A stretch of 64,000 nt of DNA from Kappaphycus alvarezii (GCA_002205965.3 NADL03000611.1:558001-622000); one strand, 5' to 3'; shown: positions 23,578 to 35,344, numbered from the stretch's first letter. The notes: a model not told the origin generated them from the sequence alone. Translations and numbers: made by a program.

Positions 23578-23788
23578 GTTGAGAGGGCTACAAGCAAGTA
23601 TAAAAGGGCAGGGTCTACCACTGATGCTCTGCGACCAGCTTAGGAAAAAGTTTTCTAGGGTCTGAAGTTGACTCTCAACTTCCTACTACTCGGAGCTTGA
23701 CCTGAAGTTGTCTGCCAACTTGCTTGACCTCTCAAGGAGGAAGCACTTTACTCAGCTTATATAGACCTTTCGGCTAATCCTAAAGTCT
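23578..23788 (+). repeat. 211-bp repeat with TATA boxes, left arm of a distant inverted pair
   Basis: This copy matches the reverse complement of 31,851-32,061 over its whole 211-bp length. The plus strand carries TATAAAAG at 23,599-23,606 and the opposite strand carries TATATAAG near 23,758. Internal TTGACTCTCAACTTCC and TGAAGTTGTCTGCCAAC segments repeat similar words. It looks like a short element end or solo LTR-like promoter unit. Confidence 0.72.
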
Positions 23789-25860
23789 CAATCAAACATA
23801 CTAAATACCATAAAACGCATTCACGGGAATCGTGTGAACCAGAGAGACCATTAGAAGATATTTCCTCAAGGTAAATATCTAGGTGCCATACCCATGCCAG
23901 CCACCCATACACTGCAATGTGATACGGAAACCGTTTGTACGCCAAAGAGCGCACGGTAGTGCTAGGTTGTTTGGATGGTTCAATTGCACAGACTAGAAGA
24001 GCGCTTGCGGTAGCTCTGGGTGATTACATATCCTTCCTTTAATATATACAAAAAATCGAAGGATGTAGAGGATATTAAAGTGGTGGAGGGGTGCTTAGTT
24101 CTAAAGAGCGTATTTAATTAACGCTGAATTGTTATTAAACTCAACAACTTGGACGAAACAACTTTCTAGCCTGCTCAATTGGGTGTGAAGATTAGTTCTT
24201 AAGTCTAAAATATCTTCTGAACCAAAAGGGATGTTGTGGAGTTTTGACTTTTTGTATGTTTTCAACTTGCGTTTGTTGCTGATGCAATGTATTTCACCTA
24301 GTTCTTTTCTGAATAGAAGTGGGTAACAACGAAATTATTTCAAACTGTGCTTTAAAAAGTTTTACCAGAGGTTCGGTGTTATAGAATATGTCTACGTTGG
24401 CAACGCAAGTCGCATTGTATTACTACCCAAGGTAGAGAGGTAGAGTTCTTCGTTTTAAGCGGTTCACCTATTATACTCGAATCTTCAGTCCGTTTTTAGG
24501 GAAAAAGGTGTTATTGGACACTAAATTCCCTACTAATTTAATGAACGTGATGCCAAAATCCTACATCTCTGTTTATTGCAGCAGAAAGTATTGAACAGAT
24601 ATCTGTAGACAGCTTTAACTTCTATCCGTTTGTAAGTAAGAGGAGAAATGAGAACGACACTGTAAGCGCATTTTAAAGAATTAGTTGGTTTTGACCTCCA
24701 TCTGCATCACAATCTACTAAAATTGAAGTCTAAATCCCCAATATGAGGCAAACACCTTGAATTCTAATTAATTTTTATAAGTTTTGCGGAGGAAGTTTCT
24801 ATTCGTAAGAGGATTTATTCCTTACAAATCGCCTGTAAGAAAGTTTATGGGATACCATGCGATCCTAGTCTCTAAATCCCATGGTTTTCTAACAAAATCG
24901 ATCTCTGATCTCTACTTTCTAAAATCCGTCTTTACTGCACTGAGATGTATACGTACCTGTACTTAACTTTAGCGGGTAGAGTATTCTTCTACTATTCTAC
25001 TGCTACATCTTATATTCCAAGCTTACGTGTCAATTTAGAAAGGCCTCTAAGCTTCATGCATAAAGGCCTTTCTAATGTGAGACCTAGACGCTCTAGGGAG
25101 CTCCCAGCCCTACACAGTGGCACTGGCCGGATATTTGAGAAACAAGTCCAAGCAGTTAGCTGTTCTTATTCTTTTTCTTTCATTCGCTATTGATCAGATA
25201 TAAATTATACTGTTCGGGTTGGGAGTTCCTTCACTGCCATTCGCAGACTCAGGCCGCCATGTTCAAGAAGTCAATATCGTGGCTTTGGACATCATCGAAT
25301 AAGCCGTATCTTACAGATATACTGTATATGTATTTGCAGTAGAATGCCCCAGCCCGGAGCCCCCATGCCACAATCAGAAGTTGTTTTGTTATCGTAATAA
25401 AGTAAAAAGTTCTGTAAATTTCAATATTTCAAAATTGTGGATTTAATTAGAAAAATAACGTGATCTATTTCTGCTTTGGATCAAGCATAATTAGAAGAAA
25501 TAAAAGACACTATTAATTCTGTTTACATCATGCTCAAAAATGATGTTCTTTACACTAACGAACTACTGAGCCTGAACTGAGTTCATGCCCACATGGTATT
25601 CACCTCCACAGTGTACTACATTAGATCTCCAATTCAAATAGTGGGTAGATACCTGAGATGTCCGACATTACAGAAATGACAGTCCTTTTGACTAATGGCC
25701 GAATTTAACACACTAAAGAGAAAGAGTGTATGTAAACACGAACTTTTTGCACAAAAACACAATAAATTATTTTTGATACAGTAAAACCGCATTTACCAAA
25801 TGAAATATTACTGGCTCAGCAATTGAGTAAATCACCTCCGCCGCCTTCCTCCACGCCCAC
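23789..25860. other. AT-rich intergenic, no gene recognised
   Basis: Long AT-rich DNA with short frames only. No inverted or direct repeat was noticed. The right edge abuts a GC-rich LINE fragment. Confidence 0.45.
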
Positions 25861-26424
25861 CCTACCAATGCTACCAAGGTGTCGCGAACCCACTGGACCG
25901 TCATGCTATCCCGTCACCTCGGATTGCCGGTCTACACCGACTCACTCCCGATAACCTATCAGCATTGCAAGGGAAGCATGGACCCCCTCGGCGATCACGC
26001 GGCCGACCTCTGCCCTGCCGGTTCTGGTCACACACACCGTCACAACGCCCTCCGCAACGCGCTCGCATACCATGTCTTCCGTGCAGCCCGACTTGACTGT
26101 CAGTACGAAATGCCTCTCCTCATCCCTGGCACAGAGCTTCGGCCCGCGGATATCCATGTAAACCCTCCCACCGATCCGAGTAACGAAGAGACACGGCCTG
26201 TCGGGTGTGACATTACCGTCGTATCCCCGTTCAAAGACGCCGTCCGCACCAAGGCCACCTCGGCCGCTGGCGGCGCTGCCGTATTGGCGCACCGTGACAA
26301 GGTACGGGAACTGGAACGCAGCCTGTCGCGCCGCTCCCCTGCACTGTCTGACACCCCAACCCGTGCACCGAACTTTATGTTTCAACCGATCGTGTTTGAT
26401 TCTCTCGGTGCGCCTGCCCCATAA
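25861..26424 (+). pseudogene. 3' end of a LINE with restriction-like endonuclease domain
   Basis: This is the C-terminal end of a non-LTR retrotransposon ORF. The frame is open to TAA at 26,422-26,424. The order of blocks is typical: LGLPVYTDSLPITYQHCKG, MDPLGDHAADLC, GHTHRHNALRNAL, LLIPGTELRPADIHV, PVGCDITVVSPF, AHRDKVRELER and FMFQPIVFDSLGAPAP. The CKG...GDHAADLC part matches the usual zinc-knuckle and H/C site, though the second Cys of the first pair is not clear. RPADI and CDITVV fit the PD...(D)xT catalytic strand pair of a PD-(D/E)XK nuclease. The upstream reverse transcriptase is absent, so the copy is 5'-truncated as usual for LINEs. The base composition is far richer in GC than the flanks. 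Confidence 0.7.
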
Positions 26425-26447
26425 ACTGTTGTTTTGCTTGAGGAGTT

Positions 26448-26472
26448 AACCCCGCGAATAGCGCGGAGGTTT
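26448..26472 (+). other. hairpin in LINE 3' untranslated region
   Basis: CCGCG AATAG CGCGG forms a tight stem-loop that extends by the flanking AACC and GGTT with a small bulge, 25 bp after the ORF stop. It may be part of the 3' UTR recognised by the element's own reverse transcriptase, but no second copy of this UTR was found in the window. Confidence 0.4.
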
Positions 26473-26579
26473 AATACGAATGCAGGCATGATGCGCCGGC
26501 GTGTGTAACAGCGCCTTAGTTGCATTATCTGTTCGTCTATCGCTACGGCTATCTGCTCGCCCACGCCGCTGCACGCCAA

Positions 26580-28193
26580 CGACGTGAACCACCCGATTAG
26601 TTCCCAGCCCTACAGTCGGTTCCTGCAGTGGACACCGTAGAAACCATTTGATGTAAACTGTTCATACGGAAAGACAAGTTCTTTACAGAAATACTGGAGC
26701 ATTTTACAATTGGCTGTACTCTTTGCACTATTACTAAATCTTTTTTTGAATACCATAGAATTTTAGCAAAAACTAATTTTTTCTTTTATTAAATTTTCGC
26801 ACTATGTCATACTTGAATGTTACGTTGGCGCACTGCTATTTCGTATTTAACACTATTTTCTTGTACCCGCTCTTGTCATATCGAGAAAAATGAGTATTTT
26901 CGCTAAAGGTCTATTTTCGTATTATACGGGATTTTTTCGGATACCATGACTTACCGAACTTTTATCGGAAGTATTACCTTGAACAGTCTAATTTGAAAAT
27001 ACTAGTTATTTTCTAGACTTTATCCAATTGGGTAGGTTTTCCCGTAAACGAAGACCAACAATTTGAAGGTGTATAATTTTCTAAAATAATATGTCATTCT
27101 GGAATTTCTTTGTCCGATGCCTCTTTGCTAGCGCGCGGTCGAGGGCCCATCCGGCTTATCACGACTACATCAAAAAAAATTAAGAATTTACCGTTTGGCC
27201 AAAAGACCGGCCGACTTTACTGTAGGACGTTCCAGGAGCGAACCCAGTTCGCCTTGATGATTACTTGGACGAGAGGGAAGCCTAGAAAAAGTTCTGAATA
27301 CTTTTTTCCAGTAAAACATCGCGGGCCGCGATCAGCCGTGATCTTTTTTCCTTACTTAAAGGCCAACCCCACGCGGACTGCTGTTTACGCTCGCCTCCTT
27401 TCTCAACTGAGACCACTATCACGCCGATTTCCACCCAGTGGAAGACTGCTATTCGATCTTCACGGATTTCTGCTCCTTATTCACTACTGCTAACTACCCT
27501 CTACCACGCCGACCTCTAAAACTGCTATTCAATCTTTCTCTTAACCGCACTCCTCGCTATTGTCGGTGACTAGCTACTCCAATTCAACCATTCTCGACCT
27601 AACTGCACCACGCCTCATCTACCATTAATGCATTACTGTAGCTCTACTGTGCTCTGCGGCCACTAAAACTGCAACTACTGATTATTTACTGCTATTCCAA
27701 ATTTCTCCTGCTCGCACTCCTCGCTAGTCTCAGAAACTGTAGTTACTACTGGTACTTGATCGTTGTGGATCGCGCAATACAATAATTCACTACAGAACGT
27801 CGGCACAGCGCCCTTGTCCGTGAACGATTACACGCGGTACTGCCCTTAGCGACGGCCACTCGACTGATGGCAGACGCAAATCACTTAAGATCCACCGTAG
27901 CCCTGCGGTAGGCTACTGAATATCAACTGAGGTAGCCTGCGCATCAAGCCGACGACTACCCGCTTTCTTCAACAGCTTCTGATACTGCATCCTGCTTTTC
28001 AAACTTTCTAAGAAGCTGCCTATCCGTACTCGTACGTATGCCTAGCCCGTATAGAACTGTTGCTGTTCAAATTTACTTGATCGCTCAAGGTACAGGACTA
28101 ATTCCATCAAAGGAAAGCTTACCAGACCGAGTACATTAAGAAGGAGCTCACCTCACTAACTCTTGCAAACGCTACCTGAACCGTAGTACCGGT
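26580..28193. other. intergenic with degenerate pyrimidine-rich repeats
   Basis: The stretch from 26.6 to 27.1 kb is AT-rich. From 27.44 to 27.74 kb a loosely conserved unit recurs (ACTGCTATTCAATCTTTCTC, CGCACTCCTCGCTA) at about 27,445, 27,520 and 27,685. This C/T-rich tract leads toward the helicase ORF at 28,194 and may be its old promoter region. The 127-codon frame at 27,110-27,493 shows no family resemblance. Confidence 0.4.
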
Positions 28194-30688
28194 ATGGATC
28201 GGCACCCCAATGAACACCGTCTAGGAGGCAGTGGAAGGAAAAGGAGAAGAAAGCGACATGATAACTATCATCGTACTCGAATGCGCAATAACCCAGACAA
28301 TGAACGCAGCTCTGCTCAGCAGAGACGCGTGCTGGATAAAGCTCACAAATTGCAGGCGATTGCTGATTGGGGCATTCAAGAAATGAGGAACGCTGTGCTC
28401 AACCACCCCGCAGGGAGCCATGGTTTTGAGTTTGACTTTCCAGACTATGACAATGAGGAGCTGGCCGTCGAAGAAGATATTTATGGTCTTGTTCGTTGTC
28501 ATGAAGACATAGCTTGAAATGCTCGATGCCGCCAAGAAAAGGATGTATCCCGTTCCCAAAGAAAACTGGACTATAGATCTGCGGACAGGGCATTGGATAT
28601 CGATTTGGAAATTCTGTATGCTACAATTACTTACCAGAATGTGAATCCCGAGGTCAAACCAACCCAAGGCAGGGGGAACAGCATTCTTCTCGGCAACCAA
28701 GATTGGTTAGAGCATTTCTTGAAGGTTAATCAGAGGTTTATGTGGCATAGTGCCGAAATTTGCAGGATCCCTGTCCAATATAAGGACTTCATGAAGTGCT
28801 TGATATACTTCGAAGTCTCTTTCGCTATTGAATAGTCTCTGCTCGCCAAATTTGCATTGTTGAGAGTCAATGGACGTCGAAACAGGGTTACTATGAGTGA
28901 AATTACTAACAACCGTCCATTTATGAGACTCACTATTACAAAGGTTAATGATGCTTCATTGATGACAAATTTCAAATGCAAGAGCACTGATCGATCGTTC
29001 AATCGGATTTAGTGTCGCAAAAGACAGGAATGACTTCGTGTGTGAGTTATCTCTCAGAAACTTTGACCGAGGAGCTGGAAGTGCCCCGCCTTAGAACCGC
29101 ACTGTATCTTTACCTCTGTCGTTCAATCACGTACAGTGGCGAAGATATGGATATAGTTGGACAAGAGGGGATAATTGACAAGGGTTTCCTTCTAATGTGT
29201 TGTAACAGATGACTAATCGATGCATGAGATGCCAAAAAGGGCGATAATCTAATGTTTCTTCTGCTTGCAAAGGCTTCTCTCTTTACATTTCAACGAATGT
29301 TTCGTGCAGTTCATACTGTTTGCCGTTCGAGCGACCGTATTCCGGACACTTTTTTTGGGAATAAAATTCTACATTTCTCATTAAAACGTCGTCCCAACAT
29401 GCGAGAGAGACGTAGAGCTCTATGAAATGACGACGAACTTCAAGATATTTACAGTTCAGTTGACGGAAAATCGTTACATTACTTGCGCGGTTTGTCTGAC
29501 GCGGAGTCCAGTCATTCGCAGATCGTTGCGCTGGTGACTACCTTGACTGAGATATGAGATACGCGACCTGGCTCATCGTCATTCCCAGCAATCATATGTC
29601 CTCCTGGGACAGGGAAGAGCACTTCTATCCGCTTATTGATAAGCCTGCCGCTTATTGATAAGAGCCATGATGAGTCACTCTAACGTTGGTCATTTGTAAA
29701 ACTGCTCAGAATACTACAATCGTCTGAACGTTAGTGGCAATTTGATGAGGAAAAATCGCGATGCGCACGGTATCCGTACTCTAATATGTTGTATTGGGAA
29801 CCAGGCTGTCGATGCAGCTGCGAGGAAATTGATGGAGATAGTATCGGATGGCAATGATGGAACATTTGTCTCTAGTATGGTACGTCTTGGGAGACAGGGT
29901 TATGAATACGGCGATCTTCGAAGTATTTCGCTACGAGGGAAAGCGCTTCCTTTTTATGGTCCATTTACAGGAAGACATAAATCTTCAAAAACAAAGAAAT
30001 TGTTTGCGAAGGAATGTGCAGTCTTCTTATAAACATAGGCGACGGCTGGGAGGGGTGTTTTGAGGAGTCTGTGAGTCCCTCTTGATGTTTTGAATGCTGA
30101 TAAAGCTGCTTTTTCATCAGAACCGGAAACTATGATTAAAGTTGATGCCGTACAAGGTCACCAAAAACACTTTGGTACAAACCATATTGTCTTGTCGGGG
30201 ATCACAAACAACTGGATCCAGTACTACATTGCAAAGATCCGGTGAAGCATGTTTTAGCAAGTCGTAAAGATTTCATGTACAAGTATTAAATTGATGGGCA
30301 GCTGATGTCTCAGTTTGAGAGACTTGTCGGAAGGGTTCCTCACAGTTGGTTATGTATGCAATACAGGTCTCACCTAGGTATTGGAATTATTCAAACTAGG
30401 CCAATGTATAGGAATATTGTTGGTCATCCGGAAAACCCAAGACCATACGAAGGAGTGTATAATTATTTCCGTCGTGACGGTCTTGGTCTATGTCCATTTA
30501 CATTCGTGGACGCAGTCCAATGCCGCAGACGATTTGAAAAATTGCGAGGTCGTGTAGAATACATCAATGAGTTTGAGGCGGAAAAATTGGACAAGATGTT
30601 GAAATACGTCTTCGACTTGAGTAATAATGTGGATCTCACCCGCCAAATCATTGGTTCGGCTCCATATCTGTTGTTAGGTGCGTGCTGA
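28194..30688 (+). pseudogene. decayed UPF1-like SF1 helicase, N-terminal and motor part
   Basis: This is a large, broken superfamily 1 helicase. The ATG at 28,194 opens a basic N-terminus (GSGRKRRRKRHDN); one frame continues through TGA at 28,515 and TAG near 28,833 up to about 29,000. Later segments in other frames carry SFPAIICPPGTGKSTSIR (intact Walker A at 29,597-29,620), RTLICCIGNQAVDAAARKL (motif Ia-like), LVRLGRQGYEYGDLR-like text, LSGDHKQLDPVLHCKDPV (motif III region near 30,195-30,245), and LCMQYRSHLGIGI with EYINEFEAEKL (motifs IV region, to 30,688). The order matches UPF1/Sen1/ZNFX1-type RNA helicases. The coding part stops at 30,688 and resumes at 32,229 after an inserted segment. 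Stops, frame changes and a 19-bp tandem duplication at 29,631-29,663 mark it as a pseudogene, although some breaks could be unrecognised introns. Confidence 0.7.
29631..29663 (+). repeat. 19-bp tandem duplication inside the helicase remnant
   Basis: GCTTATTGATAAGCCTGCC is followed at once by a second GCTTATTGATAAG, just downstream of the Walker A codons. The duplication adds a partial unit and alters the local peptide. Confidence 0.7.
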
Positions 30689-31159
30689 TAGGAACGGATT
30701 TTTTGTCACCGTCATCTAAAGACTTTCCAAAGACTTTTAGTTTACTGTACTACCTCCCCTTGTCCAAAATTGCTTATCGTTCCGGTCCTTCCTCGTCCTC
30801 CGAGAGCCTTGCTTATCATTACCGCGGTCCTCTCCAAATTTACTTCCATTTTATCTAGATATTTTTTACTGTATCTAACCCTCTGAATCGATCCCGAATC
30901 AAGTTCAATTCCCCTTGCTTACCTCCTCCTCCAAATTCGCTTTTTGAGAAAAATGGCGCAAATGCACTACTACAAAATCCCTTGCAGATTTATTTTACCT
31001 ATTCCTAATCTATAGAACCTGCCCCGGGAGCCTATTTAAACCCCTTTATCCCAAGTTTCAAACGTCCCGATCATTTTACTCATCACCTCTCTTCCCCCAC
31101 ACATCCAAAACACCCTCTACTGCCTCCCATTCCCCAAATCCTACTAAAATGAACAATGT

Positions 31160-31746
31160 ATGCCCCTCGAAAGTCATATCCAAAATCGATGTCCCCGCCG
31201 CCTAAACTCTATTCGCCTACTCCCTTTCGGACCTACTGACCGTGATGACTACCTGCGCCGGCAAACCAAAAACAAGGTGATCGAATTCGTGTGTCGCCTT
31301 TTTATTGAGGATGAAGCGGAGGAGGTAGGTAAGGGCTGGAGTGGGACATCGAGGAGGGAGCTGGGGAGACCTTCGAGGAGTGGGTAGCCCCTGAATTGGT
31401 CTACGAGGTTAATAACGGGGAGGATGATGAGGAGGAAGAGGAGGAAGAGGAGGAAGAGGAGGAAGAGGAGGAAGAGGAGGAAGAGGAGGAGGATGATGAG
31501 GACGAGGACGAGGTGGATGAGGAAAAAGGGGACATGGAAAGTGTTGGAGTGGTCGGGCCTGGACTGGAGAGTATGGAACAAGTGGTGCCGACGCTGGAAC
31601 CGGATGGAGCTATCTTTAGTAGTTTAGAAATCTCCCAGGAGGGAATAGAGAGCTATGAGCCGTTCGCAGATATTTGTGGAGACTGCTTGGGCAGCATGGA
31701 TATTTTGGAGGAGTTGTTTGGATCTGATTTAGAGAATGGGAATTAA
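31160..31746 (+). CDS. hypothetical acidic protein with poly-glutamate tract
   Basis: Function unknown. Two overlapping open stretches look like one gene with a frame break or short intron near 31,320-31,350. The first (31,160-31,387) contains LPFGPTDRDDYLRRQTKNKV and VIEFVCRLFIEDEAEEV. The second reads DIEEGAGETFEEWVAPELVY, then a run of about 25 mostly Glu residues (GAGGAA/GAG codons, 31,420-31,520), then a moderately acidic tail with FADICGDCLGSMDILEELFG, and stops at 31,744-31,746. A CT-rich leader like those of the host genes precedes it. The acidic C-terminus suggests a nuclear or chromatin-type protein, but nothing specific supports a role. The poly-Glu run could also be a simple repeat that happens to be open. 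Confidence 0.4.
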
Positions 31747-31850
31747 GAGGACCTCATTGATTGTTAGTTCCCTAAGTATCATTTGTTTAGAGTATATCGT
31801 CCACACAAATCGTTTTTATGCATTTCCTGGTACCTTCTGTAGTTTTGTTC

Positions 31851-32061
31851 GGACTTTAGGGGTAGCCAAAAGTCTATATAAGCTGAGTAAACTGCTCCTT
31901 CATGGAGAGTTCAAGCAAGTTGGCAGACAACTTCAAGCCAAGTCCTGAGTAGTAGGGAGTTGAGAGTCAACTTCAGACCCAAGAAACCTTTTTCCTACGC
32001 TGGTCACAGAGCATCAGTGGTAGACCCTGCCCCTTTCATACTTGCTTGTAGCCCTCTCAAC
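31851..32061 (-). repeat. 211-bp repeat with TATA boxes, right arm of a distant inverted pair
   Basis: This is the reverse-complement partner of 23,578-23,788, 8.1 kb away, equal in length and with scattered substitutions. The plus strand begins GGACTTTAGGGGTAGCC and ends GCCCTCTCAAC. A TATATAAG box lies near 31,876-31,883. It sits inside the segment that interrupts the helicase. Confidence 0.72.
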
Positions 32062-32228
32062 TCTCTTCCATATACACTCCTTTTTGTTCGTTCAACTATA
32101 CCACGGTAGCACCTTTGTCGCTTGCAAAACATCCTTCTTGGGTTAGTTGGTTCGAGTATCTGTTCTCCCGACGATTTACCCCTGTCATCTGTCACGAGTG
32201 GAATGTATTTAAGAGTTTTTCTACATAC

Positions 32229-32557
32229 CAAGTCGAGCGCTCTTCACAATAAGGAAACTTGGAGTGAAGATTGACACTATAGACTCCCTGCAAGGATATA
32301 AGCGTTCAATTGTAAATTTCTCTCTCACCAGTAGTAACCGAGAGCGCAATATTGAATTATTGAAGAACGAAAGGAGACTCAATGTGGCAACGGGTAGGGC
32401 TAGGCACTTACTGGTGTTAATTGGGGACAGTAGCACTATCACATCAATCCGAATGGTTGAGGATTTTTGGAGAAGTTATTTGAACTGTCATCCTGGGTCA
32501 GTATTGCACTTTGCTAACCCGCGTAAAGGAGATGAGGACTTAGGTCTTGCTAGATAA
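32229..32557 (+). pseudogene. C-terminal motifs of the interrupted SF1 helicase
   Basis: The frame reads KIDTIDSLQGYKRSIVNFSL (motif V, corresponding to TVDxFQGxExDIV) and ERRLNVATGRARHLLVLIGD (motif VI, corresponding to RLNVAxTRAK), and ends at TAA 32,555-32,557. It completes the UPF1-like helicase of 28.2-30.7 kb on the same strand. In motif VI the usual TRA is GRA, which keeps the arginine. This segment is well conserved compared with the N-terminal half, which suggests that decay is not very old or that this part was exapted. Confidence 0.7.
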
Positions 32558-33872
32558 GTAAACGACTTACTTAACCCGGATATTAGGAGAGGGAGATCGA
32601 AGGGGGGACTTAATCCTGGTATTCCCGGTAATGACAGACTGTATTAAGAGGTCTGTTTTTTCATCACTCTTCTTTGTTGATTGATGTTTAAGTAATCGCA
32701 AAATTTGTTGTTATTTGTATGGTATATTTGGGCGCTAGTCTTTTGTATCATTGATGGAACGGTTGTGTACAGGCATTCAACAATTGCGAAAGACTTTGTG
32801 CATGATTCTGATGGTAATAGAGGGTTAAGTAGCACTAGGGATCTTTTGTCTGAGGAAATATAGCTCAATAACTCATCTGCGGTCGTTCACTTTCCTCGGT
32901 TAATATGGGAAGAAGTTTAACTAGCAGTATTGAGGAGATAGTGGCTCTCAAATCTACCAAACTTTGGATTGTCATCGTGCGCATCATACTTGACCTTGCT
33001 CCGCGGCGGAATATGGCAAATAGAAAGTACGAATCATGAAAGAGCGGCATCTTAGCCAAGTCTGGAGTCATTTAATCGCCCAAAACTGTACAATGGGTTC
33101 ATTGAACAAGTTCCCATTGAATTTCAACAACAAAAATCTGTTATCAATGTGCGCTGTGAGCTCATCGCACTTCAATTTGTGATCCCCAAGTAAATGGGAA
33201 ATTCAGGATTTTTTGCCGAACTTAGGACTGTGCGGAACGATTTTGCAATTTATTGTTTAATTTTGAACGATATTGCTACCAGCTTGGTAAGCTTAGGGCT
33301 GGCAACTCCAAGGCACCACTGCTGCCACAATGCAATTTAACCTTTATATTGTTCACCTACGTATGCGCAGGGGAGCATGGATAAGGTACTATGGAGTCGG
33401 TTCTAGAGCATGGAAGTGATTGTTTCTTCGTAAATTCTGAGCATTTCATCTGGTAAGTGCGCGGTAACCAGCCCTGGGGACATAAATTTTATCATATTTG
33501 TTAACCAGTTGATCGTCTCATTTCATCCTGTAATTTTCTCCTCTGTGGGACTCAGAACGAACTGATCACTCTCAACTTCTAAGAAATCAGTACCGAGTGG
33601 GAAAAAGAGACGAGGGTTGCACTTATATCTTCGAGAGCTGACTGAATTGAGTTGTACAGTTTGATGCCGGGGTAGTTGGAAAGAAACTTCTTCCAAGTTG
33701 CTTAATTCAACGTCATCTGCAAATTGCGTCGCAGTGAGACTGAGTTTCCCCTTCGATTGAAGATACTGATATTCGAAAAGAAATGAGGGTTAATTTACTG
33801 TGGTAGATATGTGGGTTCGTACCCAGTAAATTTGTACCGGAGCGTGGATACCGTATATTTGGATACAATTTA
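32558..33872. other. intergenic, no gene recognised
   Basis: Short frames only. No repeat arms or low-complexity tracts were noticed. Confidence 0.4.
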
Positions 33873-34740
33873 TCATTTCCTCTCGTTCAGCTGACTTACA
33901 CTGCAATGTCTCCAATTCCTCCATCTTCCCGATATAAACTGCATGGCGGATTCTGCTCTACTCTGCTTCTCTGCATTGATTTGTCGAAGTTCAGATCTGG
34001 ACTGGTAGCAGGCAGCAATGGTTTGTGTGTTGAGTCTATCCCAAGCCGATTTGTTGATCCACAAAGGCTGGGGCCGAAATGCTCCTGCCGAAAATTGCTG
34101 TAAATATGAAACGGTTTCGTTCAAATCACGTTGATCCCTGATGGGCCAAGAGAACCTGTGGTCCCTATATGCTGTCAGGCCCTGTAAAATGACATATATC
34201 ATCATGCGGAATAATAAGAACCCGGATATTGCCATTTGAAGATGTGTGATATTCTCGCACTCGAAAAGCAATGGAAATCTGAGAGTCTCATCAAAAACTA
34301 TGTCGTCTTTGATGAATATTCGTTGTCAGTTAACATATGTGTCAAAATCCAGTTCTAAATAACATTGAACCGAAGAATACGCAGCGTGTTGTACATCCAA
34401 TGGGATTTCCAAGGAGAAAGATAAGATAAAGGTTGGGGTGCAGATGGAGGACACGGTGTTTGACGAATGGGAAATCACTCCGATAATCCGCTGAACATGC
34501 CTGGAACCTAAGTTCCGAGTCCGTTCAATTTCTGCAAGAGGAAAAGACTTGATACCATATTCAGGGAATATTTCCATATAAACCTTGAGCACTGATGCAA
34601 AGTCATGCTATATTGTCGGAACATATGGGCAGTTATTCGTAAGAACAACTTAACATAATCTACCGAGCTATCTTCTTTATTGTGCTTCCACTTCCCATGA
34701 CGTTGGTTGCCTTTAACTCCCATCACTGAGGCAACAGCAC
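33873..34740 (-). pseudogene. unidentified decayed coding region
   Basis: Three minus-strand frames have protein-like composition. 34,740-34,508 reads KHNKEDSSVDYVKLFLRIT. 34,592-34,326 reads EIFPEYGIKSFPLAEIERTR. 34,271-33,873 reads YRDHRFSWPIRDQRDLNETV and later INKSAWDRLNTQTIAACYQS. The order and shared strand suggest one gene with frameshifts or unrecognised introns. I do not recognise the family. The right end runs into the left repeat of the DIRS-like element, so it may belong to older DNA into which that element inserted. Confidence 0.3.
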
Positions 34741-34884
34741 GGAGAGATTTTGCTCGGTTTTCAACGTTACAACGACGATCAACGCTGCACGGACGGACCT
34801 GCAGACAAGCGGAACCATTGCCTCGACTAAATCCTGCATTGGGTAGCGCGTAGCACTTTTCCGGATATTCCAGAGGTTTTTTTT

Positions 34885-35030
34885 GAGCGGGTGTACACGT
34901 GTGTATACTTTTGAAGATCTGATTGGGGAGCAGCAAGCTGTGCCGAACGTTCCGACACGTCACAAGGCGTGCGGCGACGGTACTTAGGTAGCACGGACTT
35001 GAGGCCGCAACGAATTCGGCATGTCTATTT
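34885..35030 (+). repeat. 146-bp direct repeat, left copy (DIRS-like element)
   Basis: This is nearly identical to 37,095-37,240 and in the same orientation. Both begin GAGCGGGTGTACAC and end with GAATTCGGCATGT. Weaker similarity extends about 20-30 bp to the left in both copies. The repeats bracket RNase H and tyrosine recombinase remnants, as the split direct repeats of DIRS/Ngaro-type elements do. Confidence 0.75.
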
Positions 35031-35344
35031 ATCTTGATGAGAAATTCCCCTAGTTGCAACCGGGCGGCGACATCTTCTGAAAGGTACGGCCGTAGTGCCA
35101 ACGAAAGATGTCCGACAACGGAGAACGAAACACGGATGACCGGGCGGGGGGCTACAGGCAGCGTGGGCTACGTTAAAGCCTGGGCGGAAGGATTTAGGTC
35201 AGGTCGTGTCGGAGCTGAATGCGTAGAAATTGGTGGGCGAAGGGAGCGTCTTCGAGCGGGGTATGGGGAACGTTGGGGTTTGAAGAGGATCAAGGGTTGC
35301 CGGGTTTGTTAGAGGGTCAAGGGTTTTCGGGGGCGGGCGACAGA

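Larger units (their letters stand above)
30689..32228. mobile_element. 1.5-kb segment interrupting the helicase
   Basis: The helicase homology breaks at 30,688 (after SAPYLLLGAC) and resumes at about 32,229 with the last motifs, so this segment looks inserted. It contains a CT-rich leader (31,050-31,148), ATG-containing frames, the poly-Glu ORF and one 211-bp inverted-repeat arm near its right end. I could not find terminal repeats that would define the insertion precisely; a large intron is the alternative. Confidence 0.4.

Noticed and set aside
25942..26385. 147-codon minus-strand frame over the LINE end
   Set aside because: Shadow of the GC-rich LINE frame, which carries the recognisable motifs.
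32100..32180. another GGTTCGAGTATC box suggesting a tRNA
   Set aside because: No acceptor stem or A box pairs with it.
34508..35101. 197-codon minus-strand frame across the DIRS left repeat
   Set aside because: A related frame over the right repeat shows that part of it is only repeat sequence; it crosses from the repeat into unrelated DNA.
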